Source: Syngnathus acus (taxonomy: Eukaryota > Chordata > Actinopteri > Syngnathiformes > Syngnathidae). From it: a stretch of 64,000 nt of DNA. The stretch is from contig NC_051097.1 in assembly GCF_901709675.1 (NCBI RefSeq), forward strand, positions 8,286,039-8,350,038, given 5' to 3'. Position 1 is the stretch's first letter, and the number at the start of each line of letters is the position of its first letter. The position numbers and the translations under genes are program-made. The notes beneath the pieces were generated by a model. That model had not been told where the DNA came from and did no database searches. It saw only the letters and a list, made by a program, of their open reading frames with translations. Below, in pieces: positions 39,176 to 51,100 of this stretch.

Positions 39176-42100
39176 TCAAAGAGGCGGCGGCGGAGGCTCC
39201 TTGGCGGCGGAGGCTCTTTCACGGAGCTGCAGGTGCTCCAGCGCCACGTCAAGCGGCATGACGTCCACGCAGCCCATGGCGCCGAAGTCGGCGAAGTCCC
39301 GCCGCTCATCCTCGTCGGACGACGAGCTCTCGTCACGCATGAGCGTGGACAGCAGCAGCTCCTGCACAAACAGGCTGCGGTCGGCGCGCTCGCCCTCCGC
39401 CAGCTGACGCTCCGCCTCGGTCATCTTGGGCTCGTTCAGCCTGCACACGGCGACAGGAATCCTCCTTATATTTTGGTTGCCTAACTTAGATCCACCAGAT
39501 GTTGTGGCTCTCAAAGCAATATGATGTTTTCGAAAATTGTTTTTCGTAGATTATAATACTTTTACTAAATTTAAACATGTAATAAAAAAAAATAGCTTTA
39601 GCTTATTAGCAGCCACACCAAATGAAGACCTACCGTGCTAATAGAAACTGAGAGTTGTGGGACAAGGACGAGTGGTGGTTGCTTTCGGCCGGCGCGACCG
39701 TGTTGGTGGCGGCCGCGCTGGGGGGCAGGATGGCGGCGGTGGCCGAGTTGGAGGTATTGGCCGGATTGTTACCGCGCCGGGCGGCGTGGCGGCCCGTCTC
39801 CGCCTGCTGGCGGGCCGCTTGCGCCTGCTGCCGCTCTAGCTGCAGCTGCATCTGGAGTTGCTGCAACTGCGAGGCCGACGGCCCCGATGAGTTGATCTGG
39901 CCGCCCGCCGCGCGTCGCACGCCCGACAGCTGTGACAACAACTCTGACAGAAAACAAACAACTTCATAGTGTTTGACCTGTAAACTTTTTTTAATAGCTG
40001 AAATGTCACTTAAAACGACTGGCAATTATTCGACCATTACGAATCATGTCAAATGTGGAACCGGGAAGTTGCGCTCACCTGCAATGGGGTCCATGGCCTC
40101 CCTGTTGCTGGGCGTGTAGGTGGAGCTCTGTGATGACGGCGTAGTTGAGGACAGACCGCCGGCGGAGCCGCCGGTAAAGTGCATGTTGGTGCGTCGCGCT
40201 CGGGTGCCGCCCAATCCCCGGCCGGGGTGGAACATCCGCCGCACGTGCCGGACGCTGCTGGACTCGTCGTGGAGGGCGGCTCGTTAAGGTGTGAAAGAAG
40301 CAGGCAAAGGTCGATCACGTGTGCATTTTGCCATAAAGAGGAGTTTCTTTCAGCTTGTGACAAAAGACAGTGAGGTAACCCTGTGTGGTTTCACAAAGCT
40401 CACGATGTCATCAAAGCGCTGCATTGATATCAGACGTTGGGATGGCATCGTACATAGGCTTGTCTTCTTGGTTCATCATCAAAAGTTCTTGACATATTAA
40501 AACAAAGTAGAACCCCGGATCTTTGCAGGCCGATTTAGATGTTTGACAGAATTCTGGTAACCGATTAATTGTCCAATTAATAAAAAAAATAAAAAAACAT
40601 TAATAAAATACAATGAATAAAATCTGCGTTACATTTCCTTTGATAAAATCAGCCAATGACTACACATACATGTAATGACGGTAGGTTTGTGAAAGGATAT
40701 TAACTCTCTGGGTGCTCTGTGCTCAAGAGTGAGGTGGGCTGTCAAGTCATCTGTGACGTGGTTGGGATCCCCCCCGGGCAAGGCTGCGCATATTGGACAG
40801 ATCTGGAAGGCAAAGGTAAAAGTAAGCGCTAGGACTTGGCAATTAAAAAAAAAATGACTTGAGAGGATCGAGTGGGCATACTCACCACCTCGGTGGAGGT
40901 CTCTGGGTGCTCGCCGGTGACGTGCTCCTGCAAAGACGTCTCCGTGAAGCCCATCTTGCCGCAGTAAGGACACGTGAATGCCTGGTGCTGCTCCAGCGAG
41001 AAGGTGTCGCCGCCATAATACAAATCTGCAGTGAACAACGCGACACTTGGTCATGCGAGGGTTACGGCAAATGTCACTCACTTGGCGTCGCAAATCAAAC
41101 CCCTCAAGGGTGCAGATGACAGTAAAGAGCAAAAAAACAAAGTTACCGTAGTCTATCCTGGTTAATATACACTGCATGGGGTGCTCTGTGGTGTGTCGCG
41201 TGGTGGTGGCGCCGCTCTCGTAGCACAAGGCGCAAAGGTCGTAATCGTAGCAGATGAGACACTTGAAGCGTCTTCCCCGAAAGTTTCCCTTCAAACAAGC
41301 GTCGCAGCTCACACCTACAAAAGACAATAAAGGGAAAGCAGAGGCAAACATGAGGACCGGTACTTTTTCCGCTGGGGTGCAACAAATGGGATGACAACCA
41401 AAGACAGAAACAGAACTCTCTGTGATGTAGAAGGTAGCTAGATGCTAAATTTGTTTTTGCTAGCTTCACAAAAATTGGACAGTTAAGCTATTAGGCTGAG
41501 ACTTACCACCTTAACGATGATCAATGTGAAATTTGATTCCTTCCTGGAATCCATATGTACTAAAATACATTCATTACTGCCATGACGCCAGCATACGAGG
41601 TGTGTCAAAGACAGGTGTCACAAAAGACGAATTTGAAATTCAAACTAGGTTTTTCTTTTCTGCTTGTCAAGTCTAATGGAATTTACTAGGCTTCTCAGCC
41701 ACACAATAATTTCCCATGGAAGGATTCCTCAGTGCTGTGTTCACAACCATGTTGTTCAAAATGGCTCCCCTTGATCTCGGGAAAAAGGAAACAAAATTCT
41801 CATGGGAGCGAGGTGAGAAGAGAGGTTCCTCCAGCACGGTGATGTTCTTAACAGCCAGGAACTGTCAGATGCTCAGGACATTGTAAACCTCTTCTCACAT
41901 ACTGAAAGAAGCAAACGTGTCTGCTTTGTAGACATGAAGATTGATGATCTCTCTAAGCAGGGGAAAATCCGTCGTCCAAGAACTTTTCGGACACACCTCT
42001 TCCATGAGTATGCAACCAAATAATAAACACACACCTGTGAGTTTCGGGTTAAAGATTAAAGTGGTTCACTGTGTACTGGAACGGTGGTGGTCTGAGTAGT

Positions 42101-42830
42101 CTGATTAATATCTTCAAATAAATTGTCGTCCGAAAATATCTTTTAAAAAGCACATCGGGTGCCAATAAAGTTCCATCTTTATGCCACATGACCAACTTCA
42201 GCGCGGCTGTTCTCCTTGATCTAACTTGAGCTAATATGAAAGCAATACGCACAACTTCTGAAGTGGTTAAAACACACGAAGAACACTCTAATTCTAGTTT
42301 ATAACACTTAATTTGTATTTGGAAAATATTCCCCACCAAAACTCTATTGACTTGTTCCAGTGCGTAAAACATGCTGGGGACTTTAGCGGCCTGACTCTTG
42401 ATGACAGTGCACAAGCTAGGCAACACACGTTCGGGAGTCAATGTTAGCTCACTGGCTAACAAAAGGCTGATATAATATACGTGACATGTCTGTAATAAGT
42501 GTTATTTTTGTGTGATTAAATGACACAAAGTAAGAAGACAACGACAAGATGTTGGCGCTGTTAGCAAACGTAGCACCAGTAGCCGGAGCTAACCGAGCAA
42601 CTCGTAGCAACGGCTAACTGCTAAGCTGCGCCATGTTGTCGAGTTAGTTACTAATTATTAAACAATAAAAAACCTAAAATGGCCGTCGGTGACTATACGT
42701 GTAATGTAGTGTTGAAAATAAAGACTGGTCACGAGTCGTATGGTTTATTTTAAGGTTCGACAGGAGCTCCTAGCATTAGCCAGTTAGCCACGGCGGCGCT
42801 GTTTATCAACTCACCCTCATGACGGGACAT
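39176..42830 (-). CDS. kcmf1: E3 ubiquitin ligase KCMF1 (ZZ-type and C2H2 zinc fingers)
   Basis: Exons (minus): 42830-42815 (MSRHEG), 41314-41147, 41025-40886, 40802-40705, 40257-40079, 39943-39634, 39440-39176. They total 1176 bp, 391 residues (human 381). A ZZ zinc finger comes first (VSCDACLKGNFRGRRFKCL, ICYDYDLCALCYESG), then C2H2-type fingers (FTCPYCGKMGFTE, ICPICAALPGGDPNH), RHVRRMFHPGRGLGG, a glutamine-rich coiled coil (QLQQLQMQLQLERQQAQ), an acidic serine stretch (ESSSSDEDE) and PPPPL at the end. KCMF1 works with UBR4 in cytosolic ubiquitination and lysosomal/stress turnover. The 40705/40257 junction is ambiguous: a stronger donor at 40670 with an acceptor at 40279 also keeps frame and gives 410 residues. 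Confidence 0.93.
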
Positions 42831-43160
42831 CCTACAAGCGGCCCACAAAGCAAGCCCTTCCCGGGGCTACCCCACAGCGTCGACGACGATGCGAGAATGG
42901 GGGGGATGCAGTAATCGGGAAGCTATCGATCTGGCTTCCCTTGTTAGTTTTGTTTGTTTGGTTTTCACGGCCAAGATGGACCCCCTTGCCCAGCCTTCAC
43001 CTCTCCAAGTCAGCCACTTATCGTTTCAGTACTGGCGAACAACGCTAGGCGGCGCGCAATTGCATGGAGTCGCATTGATGAAACCGAAGAAGAAGGTTTT
43101 TCCAGTGACGTATGAAGTCTACATTTTTGGACTCACTGCTACGCCATGAGCAAATTTAAA
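42831..43160 (-). promoter_or_regulatory. kcmf1: kcmf1 promoter/5'UTR region
   Basis: GC-richer sequence with several CpG dinucleotides surrounds the first exon (ATG at 42830). GCCAAGATGGAC (about 42971-42982) resembles a YY1 site, common close to TATA-less promoters. Start site not determined. Confidence 0.4.
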
Positions 43161-44943
43161 AATTATAATTATATATGTATTTTTTCCTGCTACTAAGAGT
43201 TTTTATAATTGTTTAAATCCGTTTTTTAAAATCGAAATTGCTTTAAAAGGTTTCATGATTTATTTGTGTCATTTTGTTTTTTAAATTGGATATAATTTAA
43301 TAAAAAAAAGTTTTTTCTCTACCAAAAGAGGGCACACTAAATTAGACTGTATTTGATTCAGTGAACATTTGAGTGGTTTATATTTTATTAAGTATCTGGC
43401 TAGTTATAATTCAGCAATTAAGAATCGAGTTGGTAAAATGTTTGGGATTCCTTGGCAACAAAAAAGGGCAAAATGAATTTCTCCTTTCATAAATAGGACT
43501 CATTTATGCATTTATTAGGTATAATACAAACAGTAAACTTGAAAATATATGTAGATTCTAGCAGAAATATTTGTATATCACACATAATAAACATAAAAAG
43601 TGTAAAATATTTGGCATAAAGAACACAGTATTATTATTTACAAAATCCTCATACATCCAGATATTGTAAAACTATACCTGTCACCAACATTCTTCCTTTA
43701 CAAATAAACTAATGCTCTGTTTGTCAAAACATGCAATTAGCAAAGCTTTTATTTCCTCCAGAGCATTCATTCAGTTTGTGTGTGCTGACCAGAAAGCGAG
43801 ACAGCCTGACAAAACAAATCAGTGCATCATCACATTGAAGACTTCACAGCAGTGTGGTTTTGCTTTGAGATCCTATAAAACAAAACATGTGATTCCAGAC
43901 CACGTTGAGTCTATCTCTGCAAACAGGCAAAAACGGTCACAAAGTTTTCATAAATGACCTTCTGTACAAACAAGTTGTGCTTCAATGTGGAAAGTAAAAC
44001 AGTTTAAAAAAAAAAAATGATGGGTACGATGCTTACTTAGGTGTCACATTGGCTGATCACGCTCATACATTATGCCGACAGAAAATAAACTTGAGAAATT
44101 CTGCTGTACGTTCATTTCCTGCTTAAAATAAATCCATGTTTCATATTTACACAAATCCGTAATTCGCCTCTGCTTTGTCCATGTGTAATTAGTGTCTATG
44201 ATATTATATATGTGATAATACCTGAGCGCAAAAACATAGTAAGGCTTGTGGGCGACATCTTTTAAATTACTGCAACAACACCAACCAAAAAGATACATTT
44301 ATGTACATTTTGTATATTCAGTTTTGTGATATTTACAGCACACTAGAAGGTTGTGGGATTAAAGAACAAGGCCACACAACTTACACAAAAATAGTTATTT
44401 TTTTCTGCTTTTTCTTTTTTGGCAAAATAAAATATAAATCAGAATGTTAAGAAATGTGCCGTGCTGCTAGCATGCTTGCTCAAATATACATACAGTGTTT
44501 CTGGGGCGGGGCAACCTGTGGCCACACCAGAAAAAAAAAAAAATTGACCGCACCAGTAATCGTGGATTTCATTAAAGCTGTGAGCAGTGATGGACACGTT
44601 TCTCACGCTCACTTTTCCAAAAAGTCACAAGGACTCACGTTTGGAATAAAACAACGTTGGGGATTGAAGCGGCCATTTTGGATGTCTCTGTACAATACAC
44701 AAATGGTGATGTTTGGATGTTCATAGCAAAAAAGTGCTTTTTTTTTTTTTTTTTTTAAATGAAGTGCATAACAGTCCAAAAGCAAACATGGACTTTGCCC
44801 GTGTCAGCAATGGGCTCCGTTAAATGGCTTTTTTTTACTCCAAGGTAGTTCGTTGTGTGTTGTCATACACTCGAGTGTTTTTTTTTTGTTTTTTTTTTAA
44901 GTGACTCCAGAAGTGGTGCTCACTTCCTGTTCGTGTGTAAGCT
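43161..44943 (-). terminator. itga1: itga1 3'UTR and intergenic sequence upstream of kcmf1
   Basis: No coding sequence. AT-rich. Minus-strand AATAAA candidates lie at 43748-43753 and 43511-43516, giving a 3'UTR of roughly 1.2-1.4 kb after the itga1 stop at 44944-44946. Long poly(T) tracts occur at about 44738-44756 and 44879-44899. Confidence 0.45.
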
Positions 44944-47900
44944 TCAATCCATCATTTCCTCCTTGGAGAACTCCCGGGATTTTCTCTTAAAGAAGCCCAT
45001 CTGCGGGAGAAAACAATAAATGTTTACAGCTGGAAATGGCACAATGGTTGTCGGAAATTGAAAAAAGATGCTTGACAGAATGAAGTGAGCCATATGAGGT
45101 TCAGACTCAAAGTCTTTATGAAAGATTTAGACAATTTGGAGTATGATGACTTTGAATTTAACTACGTTAGCTTTTACCTTCCATAGCGCAAAGATGACTA
45201 GCGCTAAGATGAGCAGACCTATGAGGATGCTGATGATGATGATCCATATAGGGATTCCTCCTAAACTCTCCTTGGAGACTTGGATCTTCATCTGGTGGGG
45301 GCCAAGGCAAATTAAGATATATATTTTTTTTTTACTAATTTATCATGAATTATATTTCAGACTCACAGTCCTGGTGCTGTCAGCGGCGCTCAGCACAAAC
45401 AGATCGGTGTTTCTGCTCCCCAAAGTGGCGTTCACCAACATGTACAGGCTGGAAAAGTCCGCCTGAAAGACCCCAACAAAGATGCAGTCCAGAAGAGAAG
45501 TATTTAAAACCGATATCTTTGGGAAAGAAAACTGCTGGGACTCACTTTGATGAATGTGGGCTTCCACACTCGGAAGGTAACGTTGACCTGGCTGACTTTG
45601 GCTTCTGGGATGAAGCATTTGAATGAGGCGCACGGGAGGTTCTCGCAGTTCTGCGGTGAAATTCAAACACACCAAGTCAGAAGGGAAGAATACTAAGACA
45701 CAAACGTAAGCCCTCTGACACCCACCAGAAGAAAAATGCTGAGCGTTTCTCTGTTTGGGCTGGGTTTCACCACATCCGGGTTGAGATTAAGAGGGTTGAT
45801 CAAAGCGGCCGCGTCGCATTTCATCTGCAAAGAGAAGACAGTCCATCGGATCGTTTCCCTTTTGTGTCGACAAATGTTCCGGTTCTGCTGCTGCCGCTCA
45901 CCTGCGGGCTGGTGACGATGTGCGTCAAGTACAGCAAGTAATTATTACGAGGCGACAGCTCAGGGTAGGTCACCTTCAGGTCGAGAGGAGGGGTCACCAT
46001 ATCGCCTGCTTTCTCGATCTAAGAGAGGCCATGTGAGGAAATACATGAAATATCCCTAAAGGTTTATTTTCAACATTGAATGTGATTTTTTTTCCAAAAT
46101 GTTGACAATTCAAAACTTTTCGTCTTACCGTGTAGCTGATGTTGACCTCCTCGCCGATCACGCGGGTTTCGTTGAACACAGCCAAGTACTGCTCGCCCTC
46201 TTTCACCACCACGTGCTCGTCCACTGGACGCCTGCGAAGAATTGAAATGTATCGCCATCAGATGAATAAATGAGCCTCAGCGACGGTAACTAGGAAGGAA
46301 CGGCGTACTCACACGGTGAACACTAGGCCGGCCTCGTACTTGACAGGGATGGAGATGAGCACCGTGTTGTCCTTGAGGGTGGAGGGCAGCTCTTCGCTGT
46401 CGCTGGGGGGGGGGGGGGGTGATAAGGCTCAGGCATTTCCACGTGATTCACCGCAAAAACGTTTCTTTACCTCGTGGCTGTGACGTTGATCTGGATGTTG
46501 TGATGAATGTGATTAGGATTCACCTCAAACTTCACTTTGAAAGATTCCTGAAGACATGACAAAGCAGCTTGAAGAACAAAAGTGGTGATAAAAAAAAAAA
46601 ATGTTTTAAAGAGGTACCTCCACATTGCTCCCCAGGAAGGGGTACCCCACCGCACATTCCACTTTGGTGTGATTTAGAGTGCAGTCTTTTTCCGGCTGAC
46701 GTTCCAAAAGAAAACAAGGTCAATCCAAAAAAATATATTTGCATAACATTACTTTCAAGGCGTCACGAGATCTCACCTCCACTTTGACGTAGTTGATGTT
46801 TGGCGTGAAGCTGATGACCACTTTAGTGTTGTAAGCGTTGTCTTTGGTGTTTTTCACGCGGATGTTCACGTCCAGTTTGTCCTTCTTGGCTCGGATCACC
46901 AACCTGGAGGACAGCAAAGGAAGACCCTGAACATACAAACGATCCGCCACAAGAGGGCAGCCTTGCGGCGGAAAGTCGGCAAGGCTTGACGAATTGCTGT
47001 TGGAGACCTTGGAATTTGCAACGTGTGCATGATGCGTTCGGGCTCACCTTGTCACGCTGGGTTCGGCTTGGAGGGCGAGGTCGGCGATGCAACGCTGGTC
47101 GTTGCCGCAGTCCACCAAAGGAATCTAGAAGAAAAGCAAAGTGCTATTAGATCGTGAGGCTTCACTTTTTTTTTTAAATGTTTTTTTTAATCCAATTCGA
47201 ACAGCTTTCCAAATGCTTTACAGAGACCTGACAGTTTATTTTTTTGCTGTTATAGTATAGACCTGGAATTATATTTCAAAAAGTGTGATAAAATAATTCA
47301 GGTTTACTCTTTTACGATTTTACTCCAGCTTTTGGGAAGACCTCATGCGTTTACGGGTGGTCTCCAGCATTCCGGATCACCGAGAAGTGAGCGGTGGAAA
47401 AAAAGAATCAAAATAAGCTTTTTATGTTTGTTTGTGTGCTTGAGTAAAAATGCTCCTTATGCGTGACCTTCATTTCCTTTGCCTTCCCTCACCCCCTACG
47501 GTGCGTTTCACAGGTCACAGTGCATTTTGTTCCCAGTCTCCGAGTACGGAGATACAGCACGCAACGCCGAGCGACCGCTAGACTGTAAAATAATATCCAG
47601 CAGACGAGCAACTGTAGCTTCCGTCTGGTGATTTCCTGCTTGCTGCCTTTTCATAACAATAACAGGAGAAGACCCCATTTGCTTCATTCCCATATCAGGC
47701 GATGAATAGTTGCTCGCTCGTTATCGGGACACATCGCTCATCACGAACACTATTACTTGGAAAGTTAGCGTGGGAAGGCATGCTGAAAACTATTGCGAGA
47801 TGAAAGTCATATTTAGCAGATCTGGAGAAGAGAAGAACGTACCGTTTTGTTAATGGACGTGGGGAGGCTGTCGTCCAGGACTGGGCCTTGGTCTTCATCG

Positions 47901-48160
47901 GCCAGTTCAAAATCCAGCGATACCATGAGAGGGTCTCGGAAGTCCAGTCGAGCCTTGTAAGAAGAAAACAAAGGACTTATTTTTCTCTCCTTTAATTTTT
48001 TGTGCAGTTTTTCATTTCTGAAAACTTTAAAAAATATATTCTTGAAAATATTTGATTGCTCAGAAATTAAACCTATTTTTTTTTTAAATCTAATAGTGTT
48101 TTGCTGATAAAATATATGACTTTTTCCTCAAAATAAGAGTTATTTATTTTAAACACACAG

Positions 48161-48196
<36 letters not shown>

Positions 48197-51100
48197 CCGC
48201 AAAGCAGAAGCGCCGCAGCTGTTTTTGCTGATTAGTTCCTGTGCGTGATGCCAGAGGGAAGCTAATCAAAGAACCGCACTGCCACTGCACACGTGGTCAC
48301 GAATGTCCAAAAGTGCAAACGTGACACACAAAGGCTTGCTCAATCTCCAGTCCTTTTCCTTACCGACATCACAAACGTCTCCATCACGCACTTCCTCTGC
48401 CGGTCCGACACTGAGACGGTTCTAGAAATCCGCCGGTCGCTCTTTTCGTCCGAGTCGCGAAACGAAGCTCTGGCTTTCGCCCGCAGAGCATCCAGAGTGA
48501 GGTTATAACGAATCACTGCAAAAGACGGTAGGAAAAAAGGGTGAAATGACGCCACGATGTTTAAATCAGCAAAGAGTCTCACCTGCTTGGGTTTTAAGAT
48601 CCTGCTTGTCGGATTTGACGCTGTAGACAAAACACACTTGAGTTTCAACGCACACGGATTTGCGTCCCAGGTGTTCGCATTGGTATTCGGTCTGCTGCAG
48701 GTTGATCTTGGCCGGGTCGAAGGTCATGTTGGCTCGGAGTTCCGCCACGTCTCTGGACCTGAGCGGGTCAGAGATGTCAATGTTAGCCACAGATTCTCAA
48801 TTGGGTTCAGGTCAGGGGATTCTGAAACCGGTGTCCATGTTTTAATTACTAACGCTAAAAACAAACTTCTGGATATAAAGTCGGCTTTCTTTTGTCTGGT
48901 TTGGTGTTTACGAAACACTGTGGGTCTTGAGAGTTCAGAAAAAAAATGCTCAACGGCTGGCAATATGGGGGACTGTGCTTTGAAAAAAACAGCTGGCAGT
49001 TAATTAGCCTCTCCGGGGAAAACAATAATCAAAATAAGATTCCTCAAGGGAAAAAAAACAAAACTTCAAACGTTTCTTTTACTTGCATGCATATTTCTTG
49101 GTTGGTGCTGTTGACAATTTCCAATGCGCAAAAGCAAATCCACTCGCAGAGAGGCAACAGATGCGTGATAAGCATAAAACGTGGCCAACGACCCCGGCTG
49201 CCAAATCCTATTTCAAACTGGAAGCCACTTGGGGCTTGAAGTTTTCACACAGCTTGGGAAGAAAAAAAAAAAAAAAAAACAAGTGTGGGAGGACATTCTC
49301 CCATGCCTGTGAGGTTGAGTCATGGGTTTCCAACCTTGGGTTGGCGAGCCAGAAATGGATCAATTTTTATTGGGTTATAAGCTATTTCGCCATTGTTCAT
49401 CATTAGTCTCGTAAACGTCCGTCTTATGGCAAGAGTAAGGAACCCTGGCGAGTAGGCTTTTAACAGAGACATCTCCAGGAAGTCGTCGATCTCAAGCGTA
49501 CAAGTCCGGTGGGACGTGTTCAGCTGTATAAATGAAGCAAGCAAACGCTGTGAGATGCTACTCGGCTTGCAAATGCTGATGAGTGGAATGTGCACGGACG
49601 ACAGTATCGGGATACATGTCGATTACTCGATCAAGGGTTGGGTCAAAACTCCTTACAAGGCATTTTGTATGTTTTCAAGTTTGTATTTGGGGCTGTGTTT
49701 ATTGTCTCACCAGAATAACGAGGCCCCGCCGAGACCCCCGATGGTCACGTCAGTGATTCCGTCTCCATTCAGATCCATGACCCCGTGTATAGACTGACCG
49801 AAGAACTTCATTTTGTCATCGTTTCCGCCCGCCGGGATGTGCTACGCAGACAACGAGATTGACATTTGGATGAGTTTGACTCAAAGAAATCCATGCTTGA
49901 GCAAGATGTGCCGCTCACCTGCACAAACTTCTCCTTGAGCGAGCGCTTGCTGTCGCCGTGGTAGATGTACACGCCGCCTCTGTGGTCGTTTTCGAAGGGA
50001 GCTCCTATGGCCACGTCGTTGAAGCCGTCCAGGTTGAGATCGGACACGGCGGCGATGGCCGTGCCGAATCGGGCGCCGCACGGCTCGTTTTTGTGCGTGC
50101 AACCCGATGAGCTAGCGCTGCAGCATGACTGGTTGACGGGCTTTAGCGTGAACTCGTAGGCAAAGCGGCCGTCCTGCAATGAGTTTGAATCTGGAGTTGA
50201 AACTTTGGCACCACCTAGTGGCATCTTTGGGCATTTCAGGTAAATATCGTACCTGCTTGAGCTTGTAGACGTACACCTGACCCTGCTCGTCTCTGTCGGA
50301 GCCCATGAACATGGGAGCGCCCACCAGCAGGAGATCTGTGTACGAGTCCCCGTCCACGTCAAGAGTCTGCAAGACGCTGCCGAAGTACGAACCGATCTGC
50401 GAGCAGAGCGGGAGCGTCTCATTCGTCGTACAAAAATAAACCTCTATTAAAAGCTCACCTGTTCCCCTCCAAGCGTCTGCGAGACGACAACGTCCTTGTC
50501 CTCCAGCCGGTAGATGACGACGCGGCCCGTGTGGTTGTACCGCGGCGCCCCCGTGATGTACAAGACCCCGTTCGGGGTGGACGCCGACTGCACGTCATAA
50601 CCTACGGAAACAAACACACGGACTGTTTACGCTTTTCAAGGAGGAAGCGATAAAACACGCTGAATTGGCAAGACAATACAAGAGAAGGACACTAAGGGAG
50701 GCGGCCAAAAAAAAAAAAAAGCCAGAGCGGGTTTGCCAACGGCTGAGTTTACACTACACCGACCCGGAACGCACTCTTCATAACAACAGCTTGATGAAAT
50801 AAATCGATATTAAGATGCCGGGCTTGCTGTTACAAGCCATAAAAGGCATGGAGACGAGCAAGCGAAGCAGCGTATATAATTCATGTGACACGGAGTCAAG
50901 CATCCGCGGCCCGAGTAGATCAAACTGAAAAACTGCGTCTCCTCCAGCCGTAAGACGTCAAGTAGAAGCTAAACAAAAATTTACAGTAAATCCTAAAATA
51001 TCTTACTGGACTCACCAAGGTAGCCTGCCAGTCTTTCATAACCGACTTCCTTTTCTGGGTCAAAGAAGTTGTTCTTCGCCGGATAAATGGCTCCTTTGTC

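Noticed and set aside
46945-46963. Second CTCF-like motif in an itga1 intron (CCACAAGAGGGCAG)
   Set aside because: Similar short motifs with GAGGGCA or CTAGTGG occur many times across the window, so one match alone is weak evidence.
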